Source of the DNA: Defluviimonas salinarum
GTDB taxonomy: Bacteria > Pseudomonadota > Alphaproteobacteria > Rhodobacterales > Rhodobacteraceae
Length of the DNA: 64,000 nt
Direction of reading: 5' to 3'
Assembly (NCBI RefSeq): GCF_026013545.1
Contig: NZ_JAPDOG010000018.1
Coordinates: forward strand, 1-64,000
Shown: positions 26,280-35,548 of the stretch, piece by piece
Position numbering within the stretch: position 1 is the first letter of the stretch
Layout of the letters: the number at the start of each line of letters is the position of its first letter
Notes under the pieces: model-generated
What the model was told of the DNA's origin: nothing
Database searches by the model: none
What the model saw: the letters and a program-made list of their open reading frames with translations, nothing else
Translations under genes and position numbers: made by a program

Positions 26280-27257
26280 TCAGGCCCCGGCGATCTGGCG
26301 CGCCTTCGCGACCAGCACCTCGGCCTGGCGGATCGAGGCGTAGTCGATGAGGCGGCCGTCGAGCGACACCGCGCCCTTGCCCTGTTGGGCGGCTTCCTCC
26401 ATCGCGGCGAGGATCCGCTGGGCCTTGGTGACCTCGGCCTCCGAGGGGCTCATCACCTCGTTGGCGAGCGCGATCTGGGAGGGGTGGATCGCCCATTTGC
26501 CCTCGCAGCCGAGCACCGCGGCGCGCTTGGCGGCGGCCTTGTAGCCCTCGGGGTCCTGGAAGTCGCCGAAGGGTCCGTCGATGGGGCGCAGGCCGTTGGC
26601 GCGGGCCGCGACCACCATGCGGGCGAGCGCGTAGTGCCACATGTCGCCCCAGTGGACGGCGCGGGAGCCGTCGGCGAGCGGGTCGGTCAGCACCGCGTAG
26701 TCGGGGTTGACGCCGCCGATGATCGTGGTGCGGGCGCGGGTCGAGGCGGCGTAGTCGGCGACCCCGAAGTGGAGCGATTCGTTGCGCTTGGAGGCGGCGG
26801 CGATGGCGGAGACGTTCTGCATGCCGAGCGCGGTCTCGATGATGTGCTCGAAGCCGATGCGCTTCTTGTAGCCTCGCGCGTCCTCGATCTGGGTCACCAT
26901 CATGTCGACGGCATAGACGTCGGCCGCGGTGCCGACCTTGGGGATCATGATCAGATCGAGCCGCTCGCCGGCCTGTTCGACGACGTCGACGACGTCGCGG
27001 TACATGTAATGGGTGTCGAGGCCGTTGATTCGGACCGACATGGTCTTCTTGCCCCAGTCGATCTCGTTCAAGGCCTTGATGATGTTCTTGCGGGCCTCGG
27101 CCTTGTCGTCGGGCGCGACCGCGTCCTCGAGGTCGAGGAAGATCACGTCGACGTCGGATTGTGCCGCCTTCTCAAACATTTGCGGGGCGGAGCCGGGGAC
27201 GGCCAGCTCGCTGCGGTTGAGCCGGGCGGGGGCCTGCTGGATGACGTGGAAGCTCAT
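26280..27257 (-). CDS. mcl: L-malyl-CoA / beta-methylmalyl-CoA lyase
   Basis: The 325-residue CitE-fold lyase splits malyl-CoA to acetyl-CoA and glyoxylate, the key cleavage step of the serine cycle. Family features include RSELAVPGSAPQMFEKAAQSD in part, IFLDLEDAVAPDDK with the metal-binding acidic residues, MSVRINGLDTHYMY, IPKVGTAADVY, ALGMQNVSAIAAAS and KWAIHPSQIALANE. The start at 27257 (MSFHVIQQAP) follows the normal Mcl N-terminus. It sits between the LuxR-type regulator upstream and glycerate kinase downstream. Confidence 0.94.
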   Translation of the reverse strand: MSFHVIQQAPARLNRSELAVPGSAPQMFEKAAQSDVDVIFLDLEDAVAPDDKAEARKNIIKALNEIDWGKKTMSVRINGLDTHYMYRDVVDVVEQAGERLDLIMIPKVGTAADVYAVDMMVTQIEDARGYKKRIGFEHIIETALGMQNVSAIAAASKRNESLHFGVADYAASTRARTTIIGGVNPDYAVLTDPLADGSRAVHWGDMWHYALARMVVAARANGLRPIDGPFGDFQDPEGYKAAAKRAAVLGCEGKWAIHPSQIALANEVMSPSEAEVTKAQRILAAMEEAAQQGKGAVSLDGRLIDYASIRQAEVLVAKARQIAGA

Positions 27258-27437
27258 GGGGAAGATCCTTCGGGATTGCCGCGATGCAGCGGATGGGTGA
27301 CGGCCGCCATTCAAACGCGCAAGAGTTCTTTCCTGTCAAGCAACAAAATTGCGTCAATGACCGGCGCCGCGACAGATCGTGCAAGGTCCTCCGGGCGCGG
27401 GTCCGGGCGCGGATACGCGCGCGAGGCGGCGTCGGGC

Positions 27438-28091
27438 TCAGTTGCCGGGGCGGGTCGGGGCGCCGAGCCGGGCGGCGTAGTAGAAGGCGATCGCCTGGGC
27501 GCGGCTCGTCACGCCGAGCTTCTCGAAGAGGTTCGAGAGGTGGAACTTGACGGTGTTGGCCGAGATCGCGAAGTCGCGGGCGAGCTCGCGGTTGGTGAGC
27601 CCCTTCGAGAGCGCCTCGAGGAGCGCCCGCTCGCGCCGGGTGAGGCTCTGGATCGGGTCGGCCTTGAGCTCGCGGATGTCGAGGAACGGGAACACCATCT
27701 GGCCCTGGGCGACGGCGCGGCAGGTCTCGAGGAGCTTCTCGACCGGCGTGGTGCGGGCGACGAAGCCGGCGGCGCCGGCGAGCATCGCGAGCCGCGGCAC
27801 GTCGCCCCTCGGGTCGTCGCCGTAGACGACGAGGCGGGGCGCATGGGGCTGTTCGCGCAGGACCTCGATCAGCTTCTGGCCGCCGAGTGCCGGCAGGTTC
27901 CAGTCGATCACCCCGACCTTGACCGGGACCCGCATCACCGCGCCGAGGAAGCCCTCGGCGGTGGCGGTGGTGGCGACGAGCGAGAATCGGGGGTCGCGGT
28001 CGAAGATCTCCGACATCGCCGAGAGCACGAGCGGATTGGGGTCGGCGAGCGAGACCGCGATCGGGGCGGATTTGTCATCAAGCTGTTGCAT
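27438..28091 (-). CDS. NarL/LuxR-type response regulator of the serine-cycle cluster
   Basis: The 217-residue protein has a receiver-like domain with a conserved aspartate at the phosphorylation position (D63, VGVIDWNLPALGG). A C-terminal LuxR helix-turn-helix follows (about residues 150-205, with LTRRERALLEALSKGLTNRELA and ANTVKFHLSNLFEKLG). No histidine kinase is beside it. It lies at the centre of the two divergent serine-cycle arms, next to a dense dyad array. It is therefore the obvious candidate to switch the pathway on, a role played by the unrelated LysR protein QscR in Methylobacterium. The effector signal is unknown. Confidence 0.82.
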   Translation of the reverse strand: MQQLDDKSAPIAVSLADPNPLVLSAMSEIFDRDPRFSLVATTATAEGFLGAVMRVPVKVGVIDWNLPALGGQKLIEVLREQPHAPRLVVYGDDPRGDVPRLAMLAGAAGFVARTTPVEKLLETCRAVAQGQMVFPFLDIRELKADPIQSLTRRERALLEALSKGLTNRELARDFAISANTVKFHLSNLFEKLGVTSRAQAIAFYYAARLGAPTRPGN

Positions 28092-28137
28092 TCCTTGCCT
28101 CTTTCGCCAGAACCTACCCGTCAGGGTGGGGGGTTGT

Positions 28138-28200
28138 CCGGTATACCTCGGTATCCATACCGAAATGGGTAGGGAATTCCCCATACCATCGGATACCCGA
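28138..28200. promoter_or_regulatory. Dense dyad array at the divergent serine-cycle promoter
   Basis: Within about 60 bp lie GGTATACC (28140-28147), CGGTATCCATACCG (28149-28162, perfect dyad), GGGAATTCCC (28172-28181) and two further half-sites, ATACC (28183-28187) and GGATACCC (28191-28198). The pentamer GGTAT or its complement ATACC recurs about five times. The array lies 47 bp upstream of the regulator's ATG and 118 bp upstream of sgaA, as expected for cooperative operator sites serving both arms. Confidence 0.6.
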
Positions 28201-28318
28201 AAGCAGGAGTAACGCAGGTTGTGACGCCGCGGCAAGTGCGATTGTCTTGCGGCAACGGACCTCGCCGTCCGCGTCCCGCCTCCGCCGCGCCCGCGGCCCG
28301 AACCAGCAGGTCCGAGAG

Positions 28319-29566
28319 ATGAACGAACCGACGATCTTCCCCGCCCTCGAGATCCCCGAGACGCTCGCCGCCGGCCCCGGGCCCGGTAACACCGACCCGC
28401 GCGTGCTCGCGGCCTTCGCCCGCACCGGGCTCGCCGACCACATGCAGGCCGACGTGCTGCGCGGCATGATCGAGTGCAAGCAGATGCTGCGCCAGGTCTG
28501 GGGCACCAGGAACACCTACACCTACGGCGTCGGCGGCACCGGTTTCTCCGGGCTCGACTGCATGCTCGGCGCGATCCTGCCGGGCGACAGCGTGGTGGCC
28601 TTCGTCAACGGCACCTTCTCCGGCATCGACGGGCTGACGATCCGCATGAAGGCCGCGACCCGCGAGGAGCTGCGCGCCAACGCGCTCGACCCGCAGGCCG
28701 CCTCGGTGACGGTGGTCACCGTGCCGCACGGCGAGTCGGTCACCGGCGAGATCGTCGAGAAGGTGCTGGCCGAGAAGAAGCCGAAATGGGCCTTCATGGC
28801 GCATTGGGAGACCGGCTCGGGCCGCGTGAACGACCTTCGGGGCTTCTCGGAGGCCTGCGAACGTCACGGCGCGATGGGGCTTGTCGACGCGGTCTCCTCG
28901 CTCGGCATCGCCGACTTCTCGATCGACGACTACCCGGGCGTCGTCGGCTGGGCCTCCTGCCCGCAGAAGGGGGTGCTCTGCCTGCCCCTGACCTACGCGC
29001 CGGTCAGCTTCACCGATCGCTACATCGCCGAGGTCCGCGCCAATGGCTGCGCCTCCTACGTCCACAACCCGGTCCTTGAGGCCCGCCACTGGGGCGTGGT
29101 CGAGGGCAAGGACGTGGCCGCCGGCTCCTACCACCGCACCCATTCGGGCTACGCGGTCGCGGCCTTCCACGAGGCGCTGCGGCTCACGCTCCAGCAAGGG
29201 ATCGCGCAAAAGGCGCGCGACTACGCCTTCCACGAGAAGGCGCTGAAGGACGCGGTCACCGCGATGGGCTGCACCGTCACCTCGAACATGACGAGCCTCG
29301 TCGTTCTCAACCTGCCGGCAAGCCTCGCGGGCCGCGAGAAGGAGCTGGTGCAGGGCGCCCGCGCCAGGGGCTTCGGCATCTGGCCGACGCTCTCGGAGCC
29401 GGTGCAGGTCCGGATCGGCATCCTCAACCAGCTGAGCCAGGCCGCGATCACCGAGATCGTCACCCGCTTCGGTGCAGGCCTGAACGAGATGGGCGCCGGC
29501 ATCGACATGGACCGGGTCCGCGAGGGTCTCGCGCGCCACTACCAGACCGCGATCGCGGCCGAATAA
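28319..29566 (+). CDS. sgaA: Serine-glyoxylate aminotransferase
   Basis: The 415-residue class V PLP aminotransferase converts serine and glyoxylate to hydroxypyruvate and glycine. Recognisable blocks are [44 protein letters not shown], the cofactor aspartate in LVDAVSSLG and the Schiff-base lysine in SCPQKGVLC. The ATG at 28319 starts the typical short N-terminus; an upstream extension enters the promoter region. It is the first gene of the right arm, followed by mtkA, mtkB and hprA. Confidence 0.94.
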   Translation: MNEPTIFPALEIPETLAAGPGPGNTDPRVLAAFARTGLADHMQADVLRGMIECKQMLRQVWGTRNTYTYGVGGTGFSGLDCMLGAILPGDSVVAFVNGTFSGIDGLTIRMKAATREELRANALDPQAASVTVVTVPHGESVTGEIVEKVLAEKKPKWAFMAHWETGSGRVNDLRGFSEACERHGAMGLVDAVSSLGIADFSIDDYPGVVGWASCPQKGVLCLPLTYAPVSFTDRYIAEVRANGCASYVHNPVLEARHWGVVEGKDVAAGSYHRTHSGYAVAAFHEALRLTLQQGIAQKARDYAFHEKALKDAVTAMGCTVTSNMTSLVVLNLPASLAGREKELVQGARARGFGIWPTLSEPVQVRIGILNQLSQAAITEIVTRFGAGLNEMGAGIDMDRVREGLARHYQTAIAAE

Positions 29567-29585
29567 TCTCACCGGGAGGATCGAG

Positions 29586-30782
29586 ATGGACATCCACGAA
29601 TACCAGGCCAAGGAGATCCTTGGAAAGTTCGGCGTCACGGTGCCGGAAGGCGGGCTCGCCTACAGCCCCGAGCAGGCGGCCTACCGCGCCCGCGAGCTCG
29701 GCGGCAACCGCTGGATCGTCAAGGCCCAGGTCCATGCCGGCGGCCGCGGCAAGGCCGGCGGGGTGAAGCTCTGCAACAACGAGCACGAGATCCTCGATGC
29801 CGCCGAGAGCATGTTCGGCAAGAAGCTCGTGACGCATCAGACCGGGGCCGAGGGCAAGGGCGTCTACCGCGTCTATGTCGAGGCCGCGGTGCCGTTCGAG
29901 CGCGAGATCTATCTCGGCTTCGTCCTTGACCGCTCCTCGCAGCGGGTGATGATCGTCGCCTCCTCGGAAGGCGGCATGGAGATCGAGGAGATCTCGGCCG
30001 AGAAGCCCGACAGCATCGTGCGCTCCACCGTCGAGCCGGCGGTCGGGCTGCAGGAGTTCCAGGCCCGCGAGATCGCCTTCGCGCTCGGCATCCCCGCCAA
30101 GCTCACCCAGCAGATGGTGCGCACGCTGCAGGGCTGCTACCGCGCCTTCACCGAGCTTGACGCGACCATGGTCGAGATCAACCCCTTGGTCATCACCTCC
30201 GACGACCGCATCCTCGCGCTCGACGCCAAGATGACCTTCGACGGCAACGCGCTCTTCCGCCATGCCCAGGTGGCCGAGCTCCGCGACAAGTCCCAGGAGG
30301 ATCCGCGCGAGAGCCGTGCGGCCGACCGCGGCCTCTCCTATATCGGGCTTGCGGGCAATATCGGCTGCATCGTCAACGGCGCCGGTCTCGCGATGGCGAC
30401 GATGGACACGATCAAGCTTGCCGGCGGCGAGCCCGCGAACTTCCTCGACATCGGCGGCGGCGCCACGCCCGAGCGGGTCGCGAAGGCCTTCCGGCTGGTC
30501 TTGTCGGACGCCAACGTCCAGGCCGTGCTCGTCAACATCTTCGCCGGCATCAACCGCTGCGACTGGGTCGCCGAGGGCGTGGTGCAGGCGCTGACCCAGA
30601 ACCCCGTCGACGTGCCGGTGATCGTGCGCCTTGCCGGGACCAACGTCGAGGAGGGACAGAAGATCCTCGCCAAGTCCGGGCTGCCGATCATCCGCGCCAC
30701 CTCGCTGATGGAGGCCGCCGAGCGCGCGGTCACCGCCTGGCAGAACGACAAGTCGCAGAACACCAATGTGAGGGCCGTCTGA
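29586..30782 (+). CDS. mtkA: Malate-CoA ligase (malate thiokinase) beta subunit
   Basis: The 398-residue ATP-grasp protein resembles Suc[43 protein letters not shown] and [14 protein letters not shown]. Placement between sgaA and mtkB in a cluster with mcl and hprA marks it as the malate thiokinase subunit rather than succinyl-CoA synthetase. It activates malate to malyl-CoA at the expense of ATP. CGGGAGGATCGAG precedes the ATG. It overlaps mtkB by one base (TGATG), coupling synthesis of the two subunits. Confidence 0.93.
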   Translation: MDIHEYQAKEILGKFGVTVPEGGLAYSPEQAAYRARELGGNRWIVKAQVHAGGRGKAGGVKLCNNEHEILDAAESMFGKKLVTHQTGAEGKGVYRVYVEAAVPFEREIYLGFVLDRSSQRVMIVASSEGGMEIEEISAEKPDSIVRSTVEPAVGLQEFQAREIAFALGIPAKLTQQMVRTLQGCYRAFTELDATMVEINPLVITSDDRILALDAKMTFDGNALFRHAQVAELRDKSQEDPRESRAADRGLSYIGLAGNIGCIVNGAGLAMATMDTIKLAGGEPANFLDIGGGATPERVAKAFRLVLSDANVQAVLVNIFAGINRCDWVAEGVVQALTQNPVDVPVIVRLAGTNVEEGQKILAKSGLPIIRATSLMEAAERAVTAWQNDKSQNTNVRAV

Positions 30783-31675
30783 TGAGCATCTTTCTCGACC
30801 GCACGAGCCGCGTCATCGTCCAGGGCATCACCGGGCGCATCGCGCAGTTCCACACCAAGGAAATGATCGACTACGGCACCAATGTCGTCGGCGGCGTCGT
30901 GCCCGGCAAGGGCGGCGAGACGGTGCACGGCGTGCCGGTCTTCAACACCGTGAAGGAAGCCGTGGCCGCGACCGGCGCCGATGCCAGCCTCGTCTTCGTG
31001 CCGCCCCCCTTCGCGGCGGATTCGATCATGGAAGCGGCCGACGGCGGCATCCGCTACGCGGTCTGCGTGACCGACGGCATCCCGGCCCAGGACATGATCC
31101 GCGTCAAGCGCTACATGTACCGCTACCCCAAGGAGCGCCGCATGGTGCTGACCGGGCCGAACTGCGCCGGCACGATCAGCCCGGGCAAGGCGCTTTGCGG
31201 CATCATGCCGGGCCATATCTACCTGCCCGGCCATGTCGGCATCGTCGGCCGCTCGGGCACCTTGGGCTACGAGGCCGCCCAGCAATTGAAGGACCGCGGC
31301 ATCGGCGTCTCGACCTCGGTCGGCATCGGCGGCGACCCGATCAACGGCTCGTCGTTCCGCGACATCCTCGAGCGCTTCGAGCAGGACCCCGACACCCATG
31401 TGATCTGCATGATCGGCGAGATCGGCGGGCCGCAGGAGGCCGAGGCCGCGGCCTATATCCAGGAGCACATGACCAAGCCGGTCATCGCCTATATCGCCGG
31501 CCTGACCGCGCCCAAGGGCCGCACCATGGGCCATGCCGGCGCGATCATCTCGGCCTTCGGCGAGAGTGCGTCCGAGAAGGTCGAGATCCTCTCGGCGGCG
31601 GGCGTCACCGTGGCCGAGAACCCCTCGGTCATCGGCGAGACGATCGCCCGGGTGATGAAGAAAGCGGCCGCGTAA
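30782..31675 (+). CDS. mtkB: Malate-CoA ligase (malate thiokinase) alpha subunit
   Basis: The 297-residue protein resembles SucD. The CoA-binding Rossmann motif VIVQGITGRIAQFH lies near the N-terminus, followed by GKGGETVHGVPVF and VGRSGTLGYEAA. The phosphohistidine is in GRTMGHAGAIIS near residue 245. It forms the catalytic partner of MtkA. The coupling to mtkA and the adjacent hydroxypyruvate reductase support a serine-cycle role. Confidence 0.94.
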   Translation: MSIFLDRTSRVIVQGITGRIAQFHTKEMIDYGTNVVGGVVPGKGGETVHGVPVFNTVKEAVAATGADASLVFVPPPFAADSIMEAADGGIRYAVCVTDGIPAQDMIRVKRYMYRYPKERRMVLTGPNCAGTISPGKALCGIMPGHIYLPGHVGIVGRSGTLGYEAAQQLKDRGIGVSTSVGIGGDPINGSSFRDILERFEQDPDTHVICMIGEIGGPQEAEAAAYIQEHMTKPVIAYIAGLTAPKGRTMGHAGAIISAFGESASEKVEILSAAGVTVAENPSVIGETIARVMKKAAA

Positions 31676-31698
31676 CGGCCGCGCAAAGGGAGGCGACG

Positions 31699-32670
31699 AT
31701 GGCGAAACCCAGGGTGCTGGTGACGCGGGCCTGGCCCGCACCGGTCGAGGCGAAGATGGCGGAAGCCTTCGACGTCACGCTCAACCGCGACGACCGGCCC
31801 CTGGGCGCGGCCGAGATGAAGGCCGCGCTGACCGACTACGACGCGGTCCTGCCGACCGTCACCGACCGGCTGCCGGCCGAGCTCTTCGACGCGCCTCAGC
31901 TCAGGGCCAAGATCCTCGCCAACTACGGCGTCGGCTTCGCCCATATCGACACCGATGCCGCGAAATCCCGCGGCATCACCGTCACCAACACGCCCGACGT
32001 CCTGTCCGACTGCACCGCCGACATCGCGATGACGCTGATGCTGATGGCCGCGCGACGCGCCGGCGAGGGCGAGCGCGAGCTGCGCGACGGCCGCTGGACC
32101 GGCTGGCGCCCGACCCATCTCATCGGCACCAAGGTCTCCGGCGCCACGCTCGGCATCATCGGCTTCGGCCGCATCGGCCAGGCCATGGCGCAGCGCGCCC
32201 ATCACGGCTTCGGCATGAGGATCCTCGTGCAGAACCGCTCCGCCGTCGCCCCCGAGGTGCTCGCCCGCTACGGCGCCACCCAGGTCGCCAGCGTCGAGGA
32301 CATGCTGCCCGAATGCGACTTCGTCTCGCTCCACTGCCCCGGGGGTGCTGTCAACCGCCACCTCATCAACGCCCGCCGGCTCGAGATGATGAAGCCCACC
32401 GCCTTCCTCATCAACACCGCCCGCGGCGAGGTCGTCGACGAGGCCGCCCTCGCCCAGGCGCTGTGGTTCAACACCATCGGCGGCGCCGGCCTCGACGTCT
32501 TCGAACGCGAACCCAAGATCCACCCAGACCTCATGGGCGCCGACAACCTCGTCATGCTCCCCCACCTCGGATCCGCAACACGCCAAACCCGCGAAGGAAT
32601 GGGGTTCCGAGTGCTCCAAAACCTCACCGAATACTTCCAAGGAAAAACACCCCAAGACAAGGTCGCCTAA
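31699..32670 (+). CDS. hprA: Hydroxypyruvate/glyoxylate reductase, D-2-hydroxyacid dehydrogenase family
   Basis: The 323-residue protein reduces hydroxypyruvate to D-glycerate, the substrate of the glycerate kinase in the left arm. The nucleotide-binding GFGRIGQAMA and the catalytic arginine (INTARGEVVDE), glutamate (DVFEREP) and histidine (MLPHLGSAT) are present. The last 35 or so codons (from about 32560) switch to A-ending codons and lower GC, matching the odd 3' end of gckA. GGGAGGCGACG precedes the ATG. It ends the right arm. Confidence 0.93.
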   Translation: MAKPRVLVTRAWPAPVEAKMAEAFDVTLNRDDRPLGAAEMKAALTDYDAVLPTVTDRLPAELFDAPQLRAKILANYGVGFAHIDTDAAKSRGITVTNTPDVLSDCTADIAMTLMLMAARRAGEGERELRDGRWTGWRPTHLIGTKVSGATLGIIGFGRIGQAMAQRAHHGFGMRILVQNRSAVAPEVLARYGATQVASVEDMLPECDFVSLHCPGGAVNRHLINARRLEMMKPTAFLINTARGEVVDEAALAQALWFNTIGGAGLDVFEREPKIHPDLMGADNLVMLPHLGSATRQTREGMGFRVLQNLTEYFQGKTPQDKVA

Positions 32671-32680
32671 GGCGGCCTTT
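32659..32680. terminator. Putative terminator overlapping the hprA stop codon
   Basis: AAGGTCGCC (32659-32667) can pair with GGCGGCCTT (32671-32679) with one G-T wobble. The loop is the hprA stop codon TAA itself, and TTTC follows. It sits in the 16-bp gap between convergent hprA and recR and could stop transcription in either direction. Confidence 0.4.
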
Positions 32681-32686
32681 CGGGGG

Positions 32687-33286
32687 TCAGAGGCGCTTGC
32701 GGGCCCTGAGAGCGGCCTGGATCGTGCCGTCGTCGAGATAGTCGAGCTCGCCGCCAATCGGCACACCCTGGGCGAGCGAGGTGACGGCGACGCCGCTGCC
32801 GTCGAGCGCCTCGGCGATGTAATGCGCCGTGGTTTGGCCGTCGACGGTGGCGTTAAGCGCGAGGATCACCTCGCGGATCTCCTCGTCGCGGACGCGGGCG
32901 AGGAGCTTCGGGATCCGCAGTTCCTCGGGCCCGACCGCGTCGAGCGCCGAGAGCGTGCCGCCGAGGACGTGGTAACGGCCCTTGAAGGCCTGGCCGCGCT
33001 CCATTGCCCAGAGGTCGGCGACATCCTCAACGACGCAGATCTCGCCCGTGGCGCGGCGCTCGTCGCGGCAGATGTCGCAGATGTCCGCGGTGCCGATATT
33101 GCCGCAGGCGGCGCATTCGCGCGCCGAGGTCGCGACCTCGGCCATCGCCTTCGCAAGGGGCGCCATCACCGCGCCGCGCTTCTTTATCAGGTGCAAGACC
33201 GCGCGGCGCGCCGAGCGGGGCCCGAGGCCCGGCAGGCGCGCCATCAGCTCGATCAGCGCCTCGATGTCGCGGGTGGCTTCTGACAA
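32687..33286 (-). CDS. recR: Recombination protein RecR
   Basis: The 199-residue protein acts with RecF and RecO to load RecA at gaps. An N-terminal helix-hairpin-helix ([21 protein letters not shown] in part) is followed by a zinc finger with four cysteines ([16 protein letters not shown]) and a Toprim domain ([33 protein letters not shown] in part). It is the last gene of the widely conserved dnaX-ebfC-recR operon, starting 7 bp after ebfC. Confidence 0.96.
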   Translation of the reverse strand: MSEATRDIEALIELMARLPGLGPRSARRAVLHLIKKRGAVMAPLAKAMAEVATSARECAACGNIGTADICDICRDERRATGEICVVEDVADLWAMERGQAFKGRYHVLGGTLSALDAVGPEELRIPKLLARVRDEEIREVILALNATVDGQTTAHYIAEALDGSGVAVTSLAQGVPIGGELDYLDDGTIQAALRARKRL

Positions 33287-33293
33287 GGCCGCC

Positions 33294-33647
33294 TCAGAAC
33301 GGCAGCTTTATGTCGGCGGGCAGGCCCATGTCCTGCATCATCTTCTGCTGCTCGGTCCGGGTGCGTTCCTGCGCGCGCTTCTGCGCGTCCTTGATCGCGG
33401 CGAGGATCAGGTCCTCGACCACTTCCTTCTCCGAGGGCTGGAAGATCGAGGGGTCGATGTCGAGCGACTTCAGCTCGCCCTTGGCGCTGCAGGTCGCCTT
33501 CACCAGCCCCGCGCCGCTTTCACCGGTGACGGTGATGCGGTCCATCTCCTCGGTCAGCGCGGCCATCTTGGCCTGCATCTCCTGCGCGGCCTTCATCATC
33601 TTGGCCATGTCGCCGAGCCCGCCGAGCCCGCCCAAACCTTTCAGCAT
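33294..33647 (-). CDS. ebfC: YbaB/EbfC-family nucleoid-associated protein
   Basis: The 117-residue protein has a glycine- and methionine-rich N-terminus ([18 protein letters not shown]) and the helix [15 protein letters not shown]. The small beta-alpha core of the family, with [20 protein letters not shown] in part, follows. EbfC binds DNA as a dimer. It lies 10 bp after dnaX and 7 bp before recR, its usual place. Confidence 0.94.
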   Translation of the reverse strand: MLKGLGGLGGLGDMAKMMKAAQEMQAKMAALTEEMDRITVTGESGAGLVKATCSAKGELKSLDIDPSIFQPSEKEVVEDLILAAIKDAQKRAQERTRTEQQKMMQDMGLPADIKLPF

Positions 33648-33657
33648 GTCTTTCTCC

Positions 33658-35397
33658 TCAGCCTTCCTCGAACGGATCCCATTCGTCCTCGACCTCGGGC
33701 AGGGCCTCTGCCTGCACCTCGGCCTGAACCTCGTCGGGGGTCCTGATAGCGGTGATATGGGCCTTCGGGAAGGCCGCGAACACCGCCTGCACCAGCGGAT
33801 TCTCGCGCGCCTTCTCCTTGGCGGCGGTTTCCTTCGCGTCGCGGGTCTCGGCGATCGTCGGCGCGCCGCCCTCGGAGACGACCGAGACGCCCCAGCGGAC
33901 GCCGGTCCAGCTCTGGAGCCGGGCCGAGAGCGTCGCGGCGAGATCGCGCGGGGCCTCTTGCGTCGGCTCGAACTCGATCCGGCCGGGGGTGTAGCGGACG
34001 AGGCGGAGGTGGTTCTCGACCTCGATCAGGAGCTTCACGTCGCGGTTGGCGCGGATCAGCTCCACCACGGCGGGAAAGCTCGCGTAGCGGGCGAGCGCGA
34101 CGTCGGTGTCGAGCGCGCGGGCGGTGGCGGCGCCGCTGGCGGTGGGGGCGGCCGAGACGCTCGCGCGGGGCGCGGCATGGGTCGGCGCCGCGCCCGGTGC
34201 GGGGCCGCGGCCAGCGGTGGCGGAAGGGCTGGGGCCCTCGGCGAGGCGCCGCATCAGCTGCTCGGGATCGGGCAGGTCGGCGACATGGGTCATGCGGATC
34301 ACCGCCATCTCGGCGGCCATCATCGCGTTCGGGGCGGCGGCCACCTCCTCGAGCGCCTTGAGGAGCATCTGCCACATCCGCGTCAGCACCCGCATCGGCA
34401 GCGCGCCGGCCATGGCGATGCCGCGGGAGCGTTCCTCGGGCGGCACGGTCGGATCGTCGGCGGCCTCGGGGGTGATCTTGATGACCGAGATCCAGTGGGT
34501 GATCTCGGCAAGGTCGCGCAGCACCGCCATCGGGTCGGCGCCGTCGGAATACTGCGCGCCGATCTCGTTCAGGGCTCCTGCGGCGTCGCCCTTGAGGATC
34601 AGGTCGAAGAGGTCGAGGACGCGGCCGCGGTCGGCGAGCCCCAACATGGCGCGGACCTGGTCGGCGGTGGTCTCGCCCGCGCCGTGGCTGATCGCCTGGT
34701 CGAGGAGCGAGGTGGCGTCGCGGGCCGAGCCCTCGGCGGCGCGGGTGATGAGGGCGAGCGCGTCGTCGGTGATCTGGGCCTTCTCGGCGCTGGCGATCTT
34801 CCTCAGGAGCGCGATCATCACTTCGGGTTCGATGCGGCGGAGGTCGAACCGCTGACAGCGGGAAAGCACCGTGACCGGGACCTTGCGGATCTCGGTTGTG
34901 GCGAAGATGAACTTCACATGGGCGGGGGGTTCCTCCAGCGTCTTGAGGAGCGCGTTGAACGCGCTCGTCGAGAGCATGTGGACCTCGTCGATGATGTAGA
35001 TCTTGTAGCGCGCCGAGGCGGCCCGGTAGTGGACGCTCTCGATGATCTCGCGGATGTCGTTGACGCCGGTGCGGGAGGCCGCGTCCATCTCCATCACGTC
35101 GACGTGGCGGCCTTCCATGATCGCCACGCAATGCTCGCACTTGCCGCAGGGATCGGTGGTGGGGCCACCGGCGCCGTCGGGGCCGACGCAGTTCATGCCC
35201 TTGGCGATGATCCGGGCGGTTGTCGTCTTCCCGGTCCCGCGGATGCCGGTCATGATGAAGGCCTGCGCGATCCGGTCGGCCGCGAAGGCGTTCTTCAGGG
35301 TGCGGACCATCGCCTCCTGCCCGACGAGGTCGGCGAAGGTCTCCGGGCGGTACTTGCGGGCGAGGACCTGGTAGCGGGTCGCTGTCTCTTCGGTCAT
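33658..35397 (-). CDS. dnaX: DNA polymerase III subunits gamma/tau
   Basis: The 579-residue clamp-loader ATPase shows the Walker A GIRGTGKTTTARI near residue 45. The zinc module CGKCEHC, the DEVHMLS Walker B and the sensor segment ATTEIRKVPVTVLSRCQRFDLRR in part follow. A variable C-terminal tau region ends with an acidic tail. The ATG at 35397 (MTEETATRY) is preferred; an upstream extension crosses a low-complexity GC repeat. No frameshift slip sequence was noticed that would clearly make a separate gamma form. Confidence 0.95.
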   Translation of the reverse strand: MTEETATRYQVLARKYRPETFADLVGQEAMVRTLKNAFAADRIAQAFIMTGIRGTGKTTTARIIAKGMNCVGPDGAGGPTTDPCGKCEHCVAIMEGRHVDVMEMDAASRTGVNDIREIIESVHYRAASARYKIYIIDEVHMLSTSAFNALLKTLEEPPAHVKFIFATTEIRKVPVTVLSRCQRFDLRRIEPEVMIALLRKIASAEKAQITDDALALITRAAEGSARDATSLLDQAISHGAGETTADQVRAMLGLADRGRVLDLFDLILKGDAAGALNEIGAQYSDGADPMAVLRDLAEITHWISVIKITPEAADDPTVPPEERSRGIAMAGALPMRVLTRMWQMLLKALEEVAAAPNAMMAAEMAVIRMTHVADLPDPEQLMRRLAEGPSPSATAGRGPAPGAAPTHAAPRASVSAAPTASGAATARALDTDVALARYASFPAVVELIRANRDVKLLIEVENHLRLVRYTPGRIEFEPTQEAPRDLAATLSARLQSWTGVRWGVSVVSEGGAPTIAETRDAKETAAKEKARENPLVQAVFAAFPKAHITAIRTPDEVQAEVQAEALPEVEDEWDPFEEG

Positions 35398-35485
35398 TGG
35401 GCCTCGGGCGGGATTCGGATCAGCCGCTACACTAGGCAGGCGCCGCGCCGCCGTCCACCCGGAGCGAGGCCGGGGCTTCGCGCCT

Positions 35486-35508
35486 CCCCTCCCCCTCGTG
35501 GGGAGGGG
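35486..35508. repeat. CCCCTCCCC hairpin, REP-like intergenic repeat
   Basis: CCCCTCCCC (35486-35494) and GGGGAGGGG (35500-35508) form a 9-bp stem around CTCGT, inside a C/G-tract region between rsgA and dnaX. Similar CTCCCC-CTCGTG-GGGAGG blocks recur in alphaproteobacterial intergenic DNA, from memory. Only one copy was noticed in this window. Confidence 0.45.
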
Positions 35509-35548
35509 ATGGGGGTGGGGGGCGCCCCGGCCGCGTCCGTCTACGGCG

